Positions 29,086-37,105 of a DNA stretch of 37,105 nt are shown here, one piece after another. Made by a program: the position numbers and the translations under genes. Source of the DNA: Motilimonas pumila. GTDB taxonomy: Bacteria; Pseudomonadota; Gammaproteobacteria; Enterobacterales; CBDFNC01. The notes below the pieces were generated by a model. That model did no database searches. It saw only the letters and a program-made list of their open reading frames with translations, and was not told where the DNA came from. Where the stretch lies: the NCBI RefSeq assembly GCF_003596335.1, contig NZ_QZCH01000032.1, forward strand, positions 1-37,105, written 5' to 3'. How positions within the stretch are numbered: position 1 is the stretch's first letter; each line of letters begins with the position of its first letter.

Positions 29086-29577
29086 ATGCAGTTTTGCCAA
29101 CAAACCATTCAAGCTATGGCTAAGGATGAATATTTTGGTCCCGGTAACGCGCAGTTACCCAAAGGCCAAATGCTGATGATAGATGAAATTAGCCACATTT
29201 CTCGCAGTGGTGGGCGTTATCAACAGGGCCAAGTGATCGCACAATTTAAAATACGGCCTGATTTTTGGTTTTTTGATTGCCACTTTCAAAACGATCCCGT
29301 GATGCCTGGTTGTTTGGGATTAGATGCAATGTGGCAATTGTTGGGCGTTTTTCTGGGGTTTTGCGGTTTGCCTGGGCGCGGCAGAGCCATAGGGGTAGGA
29401 AACGTTCGCTTCAGTGGACAAATATACCCTCGTCATGAAGTCATTGAGTATCGGCTGGATATAAAAAGGGTGTTTCAAAAACCACTGGCTTTAGCTTTAG
29501 CTGATGGCGCGGTATATCAGCAAGGTAAGGCTATTTACCAAGCGCAAGACTTAAAAGTGGGGTTGGTACCGGCGTAA
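29086..29577 (+). CDS. FabA-like 3-hydroxyacyl-ACP dehydratase/isomerase
   Basis: A 163-residue hot-dog-fold protein (E. coli FabA 172) with the FabA signature: LPKGQMLMIDEI, PDFWFFDCHFQNDPVMPGCLGLDAMWQLLG, with catalytic His66 and Asp80 (E. coli His70/Asp84), and GRAIGVGNVRFSGQI and AQDLKVGL. I chose ATG 29086 because AGGAG (29075-29079) precedes it by 6 bases and the length to the first conserved block fits FabA. An upstream ATG at 29035 adds 17 residues not seen in the family. FabA dehydrates 3-hydroxydecanoyl-ACP and isomerises the product for unsaturated fatty acid synthesis. Whether this is the only fabA or an accessory copy cannot be known from the window, so no symbol is given. Confidence 0.88.
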   Translation: MQFCQQTIQAMAKDEYFGPGNAQLPKGQMLMIDEISHISRSGGRYQQGQVIAQFKIRPDFWFFDCHFQNDPVMPGCLGLDAMWQLLGVFLGFCGLPGRGRAIGVGNVRFSGQIYPRHEVIEYRLDIKRVFQKPLALALADGAVYQQGKAIYQAQDLKVGLVPA

Positions 29578-29622
29578 TCACCTTCTACTCTTAAGTTGGC
29601 TGGCGCCAGGCGATAATGAGCA

Positions 29623-29654
29623 AACGGGCGTAGGTCGACAAACCTATGCCCGTT
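29623..29654. terminator. 13-bp stem between the convergent FabA-like gene and mutS
   Basis: AACGGGCGTAGGT (29623-29635) pairs with ACCTATGCCCGTT (29642-29654), with one G:T pair and a 6-base loop. It ends 4 bases from the mutS stop and 45 bp past the FabA-like stop, so it can serve both. T runs are weak on both sides. Confidence 0.6.
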
Positions 29655-29658
29655 GCGC

Positions 29659-32229
29659 TTATAAAGCTTGTTTGAGCTGGTAAATCAAATCCAGTGCTTG
29701 CTTCGCACTTAGCTCGTCTGGGTTGGTTTGTGCCAACGCATGCAATACTGGGTGCGGTGGCTCATCAAATGGCAAGCTGGCTTGACCGCTTACTGGCTGT
29801 GCCTCAGGTGCTAACGAGGTAGTTTGCTGCGTTTCTAATTGTTGTAATTTACGTTTGGCTTGTTGCACCACATGATTGGGGACACCCGCTAAAGCGGCTA
29901 CCTGCAAGCCGTAGCTCTTACTGGCGGCGCCTTCTTGTACAGTGTGCATAAAAACAATTTTATCGTCATGTTCTACCGCGTCTAAATGCACGTTTGCTAA
30001 CCCGGGCATTAACTCTGGCAGCTGGGTTAATTCAAAGTAATGGGTGGCAAACAGGGTATAGGATTGAATCTTCATAGCCAGTTGCTCAGCGCATGCCCAA
30101 GCCAAAGACATACCATCATACGTGCTGGTACCACGGCCAATCTCATCCATCAACACTAAGCTTTGCGCGCTGGCATTGTGCAAAATGTTGGCTGTTTCTG
30201 TCATTTCCACCATAAAAGTTGAGCGCCCTGACGCTAAATCGTCCGATGCCCCGATACGTGTGAAGATACGGTCAACTTGACCAATCTCAGCACTTTGAGC
30301 CGGCACATAACAACCTATGTGTGCCATTAAAACAATTAACGCGATTTGGCGCATATAGGTGGACTTACCGCCCATGTTGGGACCGGTTACAATCAGCATT
30401 TTTCTGGCTGGGTTTAAATCGACAGGGTTGGCGATAAACGGGTCTTGATTGACATGCTCTACCACAGGGTGGCGACCGGCCTGAATATCAATGCCCTGTT
30501 GTTCACTCAATCTGGGTTTTACATAGTTTAAAGCTTCTGCTCGCTCGGCGAAATTCCCTAATACGTCCAACTCTGACAAAGACTGACAACATTGTTGCAG
30601 TTGAGTGAGGTGTGGCAGCAGTTGGTCGAGAATTTCTTCGTATAAACGCTTTTCTAATGCCAACGCTTTACCTTGGCTCATCAACACCTTGTCTTCATAC
30701 GTTTTGAGCTCAGGAATGATGTAGCGCTCGGTGTTTTTGAGGGTTTGACGGCGTATGTAGTGCACCGGTACTAACTCACTTTGGGCACGACTTACTTCAA
30801 TGTAATAGCCGTGTACCTTGTTGTACCCCACTTTGAGGGTTTGAATGCCGGTTTCTGATTTTTCACGGCTTTCCAGCTCTGCGAGGTAGTCGGTAGCGCC
30901 TTTTGATAATGCACGCCATTCATCTAACTCGCTATTAAAACCCGGGGCGATGACCCCGCCATCACGAATTAATACCGGCGGGTTATCAATGATGGCTTGG
31001 TTCAGTAACTCGGCTAACCCTGGAAAGAGATGAATGTGTTGCGCCAGTTGTTGTAGCAAGCTCTGCTCACTGCTGGCTAAGCATTGTTGCAGTTGTGGTA
31101 ACAGATTGAAGGCATTTTTGAGCCTTTCGAGATCGCGCGGACGGGCGCTTTTTAATGCTAACCGTGCTATGACACGTTCAATGTCGCCGATTTGTTTCAG
31201 CAGCTCATCGGTTTCAAAGTATTGCCCTTGCTGTAACAAAGCTTCTACCAAACCTTGTCGTTGCAGAAGTTGCTGATGATCACGAATAGGCTGGTGGATC
31301 CAACGCTTTAACAAGCGGCTACCCATTGCGGTGGCGGTGTTATCGAGCACTTGAGCTAATGTGTTATCGAGTCCTCCCGACAAGTTTTGCGTTAACTCGA
31401 GGTTTTTGCGCGTGGCTGCGTCCAAAATCACCACGCTTTGGTTTTGCTCTAAATAGATAGAGTTAATATGGGGTAGGGCGGTGCGCTGGGTATCTTTGAT
31501 GTATTGCAATAAGCACCCTGCGGCGGCCAAGGCCACTTCAGCTTTTTCGACGCCAAACCCGACTAAATCTTTAGTTTGAAACTGTTGGGTAAGGATTTTC
31601 TTCGCCGTACTTAACTCAAACTCCCATTCAGGCCGTCTGCGAATGCCTTTTCGCTGCTCGATGAGGTTAATGTGCTCAAAGCCTTCAGGGTAGAGTAATT
31701 CAGCGGGGTCTAGACGCTGTAGCTCGGCCAATATTTGCTCTTGATTAGCTAATTCATTTAGCGCAAAACGACCACTCGTAATATCCAGGGTAGCGAGACC
31801 AAATAGACCTTGATGGTGATATACACTGGAAATGAGGTTGTCTTGCTTATCTTGTAATAAGGCTTCGTCACTGACCGTGCCCGGCGTAATAATACGTACT
31901 ATTTTTCGCTCTACTGGCCCTTTACTGGTGGCAGGGTCGCCCACCTGCTCACAAATAGCGGCAGACTCCCCCATGGCCACTAACTTGGCTAAATAGCCTT
32001 CCACCGAATGGTAAGGCACACCAGCCATGGGAATGGGTTGGCCAGCGGTTTGACCTCGTTTAGTTAAAGAAATGCCCAACAATTGTGCCGCTTTTTTTGC
32101 GTCATCAAAAAAAAGTTCGTAAAAGTCACCCATGCGATAGAATAATAGGATGTCAGGGGCTTCTTGTTTTAGCGCAAGATACTGCTGCATCATCGGGGTG
32201 TGTTGAGCGTTTTTTTTGCTATTGGCCAT
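29659..32229 (-). CDS. mutS: DNA mismatch repair protein MutS
   Basis: An 856-residue mismatch-recognition ATPase (E. coli 853). The N-terminal mismatch-binding motif GDFYELF has Phe36 and Glu38 at the E. coli positions. Connector, lever and clamp regions follow. The ATPase domain has Walker [10 protein letters not shown] at residue 616 on, and Walker B plus signature [17 protein letters not shown] Pro/Gln-rich linker and a C-terminal [19 protein letters not shown], the MutS tetramerisation tail, end it. The gene appears intact. It is divergent from recA with 245 bp between the starts, and convergent with the FabA-like gene. Confidence 0.98.
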   Translation of the reverse strand: MANSKKNAQHTPMMQQYLALKQEAPDILLFYRMGDFYELFFDDAKKAAQLLGISLTKRGQTAGQPIPMAGVPYHSVEGYLAKLVAMGESAAICEQVGDPATSKGPVERKIVRIITPGTVSDEALLQDKQDNLISSVYHHQGLFGLATLDITSGRFALNELANQEQILAELQRLDPAELLYPEGFEHINLIEQRKGIRRRPEWEFELSTAKKILTQQFQTKDLVGFGVEKAEVALAAAGCLLQYIKDTQRTALPHINSIYLEQNQSVVILDAATRKNLELTQNLSGGLDNTLAQVLDNTATAMGSRLLKRWIHQPIRDHQQLLQRQGLVEALLQQGQYFETDELLKQIGDIERVIARLALKSARPRDLERLKNAFNLLPQLQQCLASSEQSLLQQLAQHIHLFPGLAELLNQAIIDNPPVLIRDGGVIAPGFNSELDEWRALSKGATDYLAELESREKSETGIQTLKVGYNKVHGYYIEVSRAQSELVPVHYIRRQTLKNTERYIIPELKTYEDKVLMSQGKALALEKRLYEEILDQLLPHLTQLQQCCQSLSELDVLGNFAERAEALNYVKPRLSEQQGIDIQAGRHPVVEHVNQDPFIANPVDLNPARKMLIVTGPNMGGKSTYMRQIALIVLMAHIGCYVPAQSAEIGQVDRIFTRIGASDDLASGRSTFMVEMTETANILHNASAQSLVLMDEIGRGTSTYDGMSLAWACAEQLAMKIQSYTLFATHYFELTQLPELMPGLANVHLDAVEHDDKIVFMHTVQEGAASKSYGLQVAALAGVPNHVVQQAKRKLQQLETQQTTSLAPEAQPVSGQASLPFDEPPHPVLHALAQTNPDELSAKQALDLIYQLKQAL

Positions 32230-32385
32230 GGCTTTTCAATACGTTTTACGTTGCTAAAAGTTGCCGCCTAGCATAAAGGATCACCTTAATGAACGCCAAA
32301 CAAAAGCCACCATTTAGTTACTGCACAATCTGTTCGCTTATTACTTGACCTTTAAAAAAACCTGCCACATTATGAGTGACCTCAC

Positions 32386-32405
32386 ACCTGAGCTTATATA
32401 CAGTA
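32386..32405 (+). promoter_or_regulatory. Second LexA-like site upstream of recA
   Basis: CTGA-N8-ACAG differs from the CTGT-N8-ACAG core by one base and has a full right half TATATACAGTA. It lies 34 bp upstream of the main SOS box, centre to centre. Confidence 0.45.
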
Positions 32406-32415
32406 AAAATTTTAC

Positions 32416-32443
32416 TTGATACTGTATGAATCAACAGTATACT
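32416..32443 (+). promoter_or_regulatory. recA promoter
   Basis: TTGATA (32416-32421), a 16-bp spacer and TATACT (32438-32443). The arrangement, including the SOS box filling the spacer, is almost the same as the well-known E. coli recA promoter. An additional upstream pair, TTGACC (32345-32350) with CATTAT (32368-32373), 17-bp spacing, might be a second start. Confidence 0.85.
32420..32439 (+). promoter_or_regulatory. LexA (SOS) box of recA
   Basis: TACTGTATGAATCAACAGTA contains the full CTGT-N8-ACAG core with TA flanks on both sides, and it sits between the -35 and -10 boxes. LexA repression lifted by DNA damage is the expected control. Confidence 0.9.
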
Positions 32444-32486
32444 TAAGTCAATTATCATTTATCACCAAATTTCGATGGGAACGCAT

Positions 32487-33530
32487 ATGGATTCAAATAA
32501 AGAAAAAGCATTAGCTGCGGCCTTAGGCCAAATTGAAAAACAATTTGGTAAAGGCTCTATCATGCGCTTAGGCGATGGCGCTGCAGCCATGATGGACATT
32601 GAGTCTGTTTCTACTGGTTCTCTAGGTTTGGACGTTGCGCTGGGCATAGGCGGCTTGCCTTATGGCCGTATTGTTGAAATTTACGGTCCTGAAAGTTCGG
32701 GTAAAACTACGTTAACTTTACAAGTTATTGCGGAAGCGCAAAAGCAAGGTAAAACGTGTGCCTTTATTGATGCTGAACACGCTCTGGATCCTATTTATGC
32801 ACGTAAACTTGGCGTAGACGTTGATAACCTACTGGTGTCGCAGCCGGATACAGGTGAGCAAGCCCTAGAAATTTGTGACATGTTGGTTCGCTCTGGTGCA
32901 GTTAACGTGGTCGTGGTCGACTCAGTGGCGGCATTAACACCAAAAGCCGAAATTGAAGGTGACATGGGTGACTCACACGTTGGCTTGCAAGCACGCTTAA
33001 TGTCGCAAGCATTACGTAAGCTAACGGGTAATATTAAACAGACTAATTGTTTATGTATCTTCATTAACCAAATTCGTATGAAGATAGGTGTCATGTTTGG
33101 TTCGCCAGAAACCACAACCGGCGGTAATGCGCTGAAGTTCTACGCTTCGGTTCGCCTTGATATTCGTCGTATTGGCGCGGTGAAAGATGGCGACGAAGTC
33201 GTAGGTAACGAAACGCGTGTAAAAGTGGTTAAAAACAAGGTTTCACCTCCATTTAAGCAAGCCGAGTTCCAAATTCTTTACGGCGCGGGTATTAACAACC
33301 TGGCTGAAATGATTGACTTAGGCGTAAAAGAGAAACTGATTGAAAAAGCCGGTGCTTGGTTCTCATACCAAGGCGACAAGATTGGTCAAGGTAAAGCAAA
33401 TGCTTGTAAATACCTGAAAGAGCACCCTGCCATTGCTGCAGAGATAGAAGCGTTATTAAGAGAACGTCTGCTACCACAAGACGGTGATGTTGTGGTTGAT
33501 GAAAAAGATGAAGCAGAGCTTGCAGAATAA
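32487..33530 (+). CDS. recA: Recombinase RecA
   Basis: A 347-residue recombinase and LexA co-protease (E. coli 353). It starts [26 protein letters not shown]. Walker [10 protein letters not shown] is at 67-75. [21 protein letters not shown] and the L1/L2 loop segments ([33 protein letters not shown]) follow. The C-terminus is acidic ([10 protein letters not shown]). I prefer ATG 32487, which aligns with E. coli RecA and has GGGAA 5 bases upstream, over ATG 32475, which lacks a ribosome site. It is transcribed from an SOS promoter and overlaps recX. Confidence 0.97.
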   Translation: MDSNKEKALAAALGQIEKQFGKGSIMRLGDGAAAMMDIESVSTGSLGLDVALGIGGLPYGRIVEIYGPESSGKTTLTLQVIAEAQKQGKTCAFIDAEHALDPIYARKLGVDVDNLLVSQPDTGEQALEICDMLVRSGAVNVVVVDSVAALTPKAEIEGDMGDSHVGLQARLMSQALRKLTGNIKQTNCLCIFINQIRMKIGVMFGSPETTTGGNALKFYASVRLDIRRIGAVKDGDEVVGNETRVKVVKNKVSPPFKQAEFQILYGAGINNLAEMIDLGVKEKLIEKAGAWFSYQGDKIGQGKANACKYLKEHPAIAAEIEALLRERLLPQDGDVVVDEKDEAELAE

Positions 33531-33987
33531 CAGCGAAGCTACTTTTGCGCAGGTTTATACCTGCGCAATTAATATCATTACTCGGCGAGACCATGCTTTA
33601 GCCGAACTAAAACAAAAGCTTAACCAACGTGACTTTCCCGCTGAATTGATCAACCAAGCCATTACTCGCTGCAGTGAACAAGGCTACCTCGACGATCAAC
33701 GCTATGCTTCCAGCTTTATCCGCGCCAAAATCAACAAAGGCCATGGCCTTAATCGTATTCGTAACGAAATTCGTTTTAAAGGGGTGTCAGAGCATGACTT
33801 GAATACCGCCCTCGCCGAACTTGAGCCAGACTGGTTTGAGCAAGCAAAACTGAGTTATCAGAAGAAATTTAAAGGCAGTGAAGTCGGAGATTATAAAGAT
33901 AGGCAAAAGCGCCAACGCTTCCTTTTTCAACGAGGGTTTGATGGCGAACAGGTTCGTTATGCCATGTCTTCAGTTGAAAGCAATTGA
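33508..33987 (+). CDS. recX: Regulatory protein RecX
   Basis: A protein of about 159 residues (E. coli 166) that modulates RecA filaments. Three-helix repeats are visible: [65 protein letters not shown] and [18 protein letters not shown]. The reading frame extends upstream into recA (to 33484) with ATG codons at 33487, 33499 and 33508. No ribosome site distinguishes them, so the start is uncertain. With the start used here the gene overlaps recA by 23 bp, which suggests translation coupled to recA. Confidence 0.88.
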   Translation: MKQSLQNNSEATFAQVYTCAINIITRRDHALAELKQKLNQRDFPAELINQAITRCSEQGYLDDQRYASSFIRAKINKGHGLNRIRNEIRFKGVSEHDLNTALAELEPDWFEQAKLSYQKKFKGSEVGDYKDRQKRQRFLFQRGFDGEQVRYAMSSVESN

Positions 33988-34363
33988 ATCCTAAAGTTTT
34001 ATTTAACTTCTACGTATTAACTATCAAGCACAACTCCGCACTGTTTTCACTAACCTTTCAATCATTGATTGTTCACAAGAAGCCGTAGAATAAGGCGTGT
34101 TAGCGATATTACGTCAAGGAAATCAAGCTTGGTTCAAAAGCGTCGCTTTCAAATGCTCACAACTCATTGCAATTCAATGGGGTAGATTAAAGATTTATCA
34201 TTTGTTGATGGTTTTATCTAAAGTATAATTTGCATCAAAAAAAACAAAAGACAATCGAGCATATCTTCATAATTTCAGATAGAATTCAAAAAAATGAAGA
34301 AGAAAGCGTCTCTCTCAAGATCAGCAACTGCAAATCTCACCTTTACGAAGGGATAACACAATA
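33988..34363. other. 376-bp AT-rich intergenic stretch before the lipoprotein gene
   Basis: No gene seen. The left part holds no clear terminator for recX. The middle has small inverted repeats (CATTG-CAATT-CAATG near 34164-34178, CAATC-ATT-GATTG near 34060). The right part holds the promoter described separately and long A/T runs. Confidence 0.4.
34202..34229 (+). promoter_or_regulatory. Promoter of the lyase-like lipoprotein gene
   Basis: TTGTTG (34202-34207), a 16-bp spacer and a perfect TATAAT (34224-34229). The leader to the ATG is about 130 bases, rich in A, with GAAGGGAT near 34347-34353 as ribosome site. No operator was recognised. Confidence 0.5.
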
Positions 34364-36880
34364 ATGCATAATAAAAAAATACTGGCATTTTCTATACTGA
34401 CTCTATTTGGCTGCGGTGAAAGCAGTGACAAGCAATCTCAAGAAGCACATGAAGCCCATGAAGGTGCTGATACATCTATACCATTGAAACAGGAGTTATC
34501 AGACCCTGAAAATATAGGTGAAGGCTCTGAATCACCATCGAAAGATCCCATTATCAACCCACCGGTAACTGTCCCCGGGGCTGACGATGGTCCAGAAAGA
34601 GCCCCAACATTTCCAATTACAGACGCGCCTGCTACCATTGCGCCAGTAGTGGCGACGCCAACGCCTGCCGCAGTCGCGCCAACGCCTGCCGCAGTCGCGC
34701 CAACGCCTGCCGTAGTTGCGCCAACGCCAGCAGTAGCGACGCCAACGCCAGCAGTAGCGACGCCAACGCCAGCCGTAGCGACGCCAACGCCAGCCGTAGC
34801 GACGCCAACGCCAGCCGTAGCGACGCCAACGCCAGCCGTAGCGACGCCGACGCCAGCAGTAGCGACGCCGACGCCAGCAGTAGCGACGCCAACGCCAGCA
34901 GTAGCGACGCCAACGCCAGTGATAACTTTACCCCCGGCACCGTCCCCAACATTAGCGGTGACTCCAGATCCTATTCCTGACAATACCGTTTTTAATGTAC
35001 AAGATTACGGCATTCTGCCTTATGACGGAGAAGACGATAGCCTTGCATTAAGAAATTTATTAAACCTTCTATCTGCAGGCGATACCGTTCACTTTCCTAG
35101 TGGTGAATATATCTTTGAAAGCGAGGTGACCTTCCCTTATGGCTTTCCAAATAATATTAAGTTTACTGCTGACAATGATACATTTATCGCTAAAGTGATA
35201 AATCCTATCAGCCAAAACTTTTCCGGAAAGGCTCTTTGGAATTTAGAAGGGGTTGATAACTTTTCGATACAAAACTTCAAATTTAGAGGGCTAAACCCTT
35301 ACTTGGATGTAGATGATCAAGTTGTAGAAAGTGATGGCTTGGTAATATCTGGATCGAATAATATCTTGGTAAAAGACAGTGAATTTTATGGCTTCAGAGA
35401 TGCTTGTATTCGAATTTTGGCCAGTGATGCTGTAGTGCCCTCACAGAATGTTCAGATTAGTAATAATGTTTTTAAACATTGTTCTGCTGTCAAAGTTCGC
35501 TCTGAAGGAGCTGCTTCCTCGAGTGTCAAAAACCTTAAAATTGAGAAGAATTATTTTTTAAATGTACGTGTGGGCATAGATTTGAGTCCCACCGACTTAT
35601 CATCAAACGCAGTAATCATTGACAATGTATTTGACACAATTAAAACGGACGCGATTGCTCTACAAGGTTTTGATTCTTTAACTGTTGAAGGCAACTTGAT
35701 ACGAGAAGCTAAAGCACATGCTATTCACTTGATGCCGTCTACTTTAGATGATGCGACTCAATATGGTTTATTTTCTATAAAAAACAACGCTGTTTTAGAT
35801 TCTAAAAATGCAATAAGAATTAGAACATTTGAAGTAAGTAATGTACTCAACCCAGTCAATAGAGTTGAAGTTACGGGTAATTACTTTGAGAATATTCAAT
35901 TAGCTTCAATTGTATCTGATTACAGGCAAGTTATAAGGCTTTACCCTTACGCTACTGACTTTATTGATGAGCTAGTTGTGAAAAATAACTCTTATTATAA
36001 AATCGATGAAGCGCAGGGAGGGGAGTTCATAAATACAAGTGTAGCGAATAAGGCGACAGTAAAACCTGATATTAGCGGGCAGAAAAATCAAATCAAGGAC
36101 GAAAAAAGCTATGTCAGCTTACCTACTATTGATATGCCGTCGATAACTAAATCAGCTGTTTTATTTAAAGTTGATTGGGACAGGTTTTATCCGAGAGATT
36201 ATCAATACGAAGTTCCTTATGAAAATAATATCGAATATTCAATAAGTAGGCTGAATTCGCCTGGATACTATAGAAAGGGTGGCTATGCTGCAGCATTTAT
36301 GTTGAATGATATTAACGATCCAAAAGTCAATGGATCCTATAGAGTAGAGATAAAAGCTGACATTGATAAGTCTACAAACCCTATTCGTTGGTACTCTTTT
36401 TCAACAAGGCTACCTGGTGATTATTATGCAAGTAGTGGAGAAGAAAGTATATTTCAGGTTCACACTGCTCCTTCAGATAATGACTGGGCTAGAGCTATGT
36501 CACTTCCTTATGCTCTGACTACGTTTGAGGGTAACTTTCGGTTTTTTGTGTCTAAAACGCATCAAGATCCTGTAGAAAAAGAGTATTTTGATTTGGGTGT
36601 TTACGAGCGAAATACTTGGGTAGACTGGGTGGTCCAAGTACACCATGATACTCAGAATGGTTTCATCAGAGTTTGGAAGGATGGGCTGCAAGTTGTCGAT
36701 TATAATGGTGGCGTTGGCTATCCTTTACTAGATGGTGCTCATAACCATTGGAGTTATCCTAAGTGGGGTATTTATCGTTGGGAGTGGGATAAGAACCCAG
36801 AAATAACCAGTCGGAAAGTATTTTTTGACCAAATAAAAGTAGGTTCGGAAAAAGCTAACTTAGCTATCATGCAGCCATAA
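34364..36880 (+). CDS. Large lipoprotein with beta-helix and heparin-lyase-I-like (polysaccharide lyase) modules
   Basis: An 838-residue secreted protein, probably an outer-membrane or surface lipoprotein. The signal peptide ends in lipobox LFGC (Cys17) and the next residues (GE) do not signal inner-membrane retention. An acidic Ser/Glu-rich spacer (18-95) is followed by a Thr-Pro-Ala-Val heptapeptide linker (98-188). A right-handed beta-helix module starts at VFNVQDYGILPYDGEDDSLALRNLL (about 208-560) and resembles pectate-lyase-3/GH55-type heads. The C-terminal module (about 595-830) resembles heparin-lyase-I-like polysaccharide lyases: YRVEIKADIDKSTNPIRWYSFSTRLP, ESIFQVHTAP, NTWVDWVVQVHHDTQNGFIRVWKDGLQVVDYNG and KWGIYRWEWD. 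The likely role is cleavage of an acidic polysaccharide, but the substrate is unknown. Base composition is visibly more AT-rich than the neighbouring recA and mutS, which suggests acquisition. No transporter or sulfatase partner is in view. Confidence 0.82.
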   Translation: MHNKKILAFSILTLFGCGESSDKQSQEAHEAHEGADTSIPLKQELSDPENIGEGSESPSKDPIINPPVTVPGADDGPERAPTFPITDAPATIAPVVATPTPAAVAPTPAAVAPTPAVVAPTPAVATPTPAVATPTPAVATPTPAVATPTPAVATPTPAVATPTPAVATPTPAVATPTPAVATPTPVITLPPAPSPTLAVTPDPIPDNTVFNVQDYGILPYDGEDDSLALRNLLNLLSAGDTVHFPSGEYIFESEVTFPYGFPNNIKFTADNDTFIAKVINPISQNFSGKALWNLEGVDNFSIQNFKFRGLNPYLDVDDQVVESDGLVISGSNNILVKDSEFYGFRDACIRILASDAVVPSQNVQISNNVFKHCSAVKVRSEGAASSSVKNLKIEKNYFLNVRVGIDLSPTDLSSNAVIIDNVFDTIKTDAIALQGFDSLTVEGNLIREAKAHAIHLMPSTLDDATQYGLFSIKNNAVLDSKNAIRIRTFEVSNVLNPVNRVEVTGNYFENIQLASIVSDYRQVIRLYPYATDFIDELVVKNNSYYKIDEAQGGEFINTSVANKATVKPDISGQKNQIKDEKSYVSLPTIDMPSITKSAVLFKVDWDRFYPRDYQYEVPYENNIEYSISRLNSPGYYRKGGYAAAFMLNDINDPKVNGSYRVEIKADIDKSTNPIRWYSFSTRLPGDYYASSGEESIFQVHTAPSDNDWARAMSLPYALTTFEGNFRFFVSKTHQDPVEKEYFDLGVYERNTWVDWVVQVHHDTQNGFIRVWKDGLQVVDYNGGVGYPLLDGAHNHWSYPKWGIYRWEWDKNPEITSRKVFFDQIKVGSEKANLAIMQP
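34655..34927 (+). repeat. Tandem 21-bp repeat, 13 units, encoding a TPTPAVA-type linker
   Basis: Thirteen in-frame 21-bp units of the form ACGCCAACGCCAGCMGTAGCG fill 273 bp. Units 1-4 are diverged (GCG starts, CTGCC), 6-9 share the C variant (GCCGTA), 5 and 12 share the A variant, and 10-11 share a third-position change (CCG). Such blocks point to recent unit duplication. Each unit adds seven residues without shifting frame. Confidence 0.95.
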
Positions 36881-36885
36881 CTGCA

Positions 36886-36922
36886 TTTGCCTAGCTGGGC
36901 AAACACTTTTGTTCAGCTAGGC
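36886..36922 (+). terminator. Two overlapping hairpins after the lipoprotein gene
   Basis: GCCTAGCTG (36889-36897) pairs perfectly with CAGCTAGGC (36914-36922). A shorter alternative, TTTGCC (36886-36891) with GGCAAA (36898-36903), uses the same left bases, so the two exclude each other. TAAAAA rather than a T run follows the long stem. A terminator role is likely but not proven. Confidence 0.5.
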
Positions 36923-37029
36923 TAAAAACCTGCAAAGGCGGTTAATAATAATGGGCGCTAGCTAGTCAATCAGGCAAACGCTAGAGATGAAAGACCATCA
37001 CCTTATTGCTTCCAATGTTCGTCAGCTAG
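36891..37029. repeat. Cluster of CTAG-containing short repeats
   Basis: Six CTAG tetramers occur in 139 bp (36891, 36917, 36958, 36962, 36981, 37026). The 10-mer TCAGCTAGGC occurs twice in direct orientation (36913-36922 and 37022-37031), with GCCTAGCTG inverted at 36889. No gene is seen from 36881 to the window end. Confidence 0.6.
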
Positions 37030-37105
37030 GCGTTGTTGATCAAATAGTTTTCAGTGCGACAAAGGCTCATGCTGTTCACATTTCAGACCGCTGATTTTCT
37101 TTCAG

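Noticed and set aside
34655..34927. CRISPR-like tandem repeats
   Set aside because: The 21-bp units are directly adjacent with no spacers, are in frame within a long gene and encode a Thr/Pro/Ala/Val linker.
34438..34983. 181-residue - strand reading frame rich in GVGVATA
   Set aside because: It is the antisense image of the 21-bp repeat; low-complexity repeats open several frames at once. The + strand frame has a lipobox and domains.
36940..37060. Integron attC-like site
   Set aside because: AACGC/GCGTT elements are present at a distance, but neither GTTRRRY nor RYYYAAC core is complete and no integrase or cassette array is seen.

Overview
The window looks like chromosomal DNA of a marine gammaproteobacterium, most likely in the Alteromonadales/Shewanella/Vibrio neighbourhood. 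The basis is the conserved housekeeping order barA | rlmD-relA-mazG-pyrG-eno-ftsB-ispD-ispF-truD-surE-pcm-yqaA-nlpD-rpoS ... mutS | recA-recX, together with E. coli-like RpoS, RelA, PyrG and RecA and a secreted polysaccharide-lyase-type protein of marine style. A genus (for example Agarivorans) is only a guess. No tRNA, rRNA, CRISPR array or insertion sequence was recognised.

Region 1 (1-6902) is the end of a hydroxamate siderophore locus, all on the + strand. It holds the last part of a non-ribosomal peptide synthetase (carrier, epimerization and thioesterase domains), a TonB-dependent siderophore receptor behind a Fur-box-like promoter, an IucB-like N-acyltransferase whose start overlaps the receptor stop, and a PvdA-like ornithine N5-monooxygenase. 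Hydroxylase plus acyltransferase would make N5-acyl-N5-hydroxyornithine, the NRPS would assemble and release the peptide, and the receptor would take the ferric complex back up.

Region 2 (6903-8940) carries three small genes of poorly known families (DUF6404 on the - strand; DUF3291 and DUF1761 on the + strand) separated by hairpins. Region 3 (8941-26210) is the conserved core: the BarA hybrid kinase (-) diverges from rlmD, followed by relA-mazG, pyrG, eno, and a tightly overlapping run from ftsB to rpoS. Several starts there overlap the previous stop, and two are GTG or TTG. Region 4 (26210-29655) is cargo between rpoS and mutS: an AbgT-family transporter with a structured leader, an AraC-type regulator and a FabA-like dehydratase.

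Region 5 (29659-33987) is the DNA repair block: mutS (-), then recA under a classic SOS promoter with a second upstream LexA-like half-strong site, then recX overlapping recA. Region 6 (33988-37105) has an AT-rich gene for a large lipoprotein with a 13 x 21-bp repeat-encoded Thr/Pro/Ala linker, a right-handed beta-helix module and a C-terminal heparin-lyase-I-like module. It is followed by a short stretch dense in CTAG-bearing inverted repeats.

Most genes are ordinary core genes. The less ordinary material is the epimerization-thioesterase ending of the NRPS, the two-module lyase with its variable linker, the rpoS-mutS cargo, the hairpin cluster behind eno, and the poly-A tracts in nlpD.
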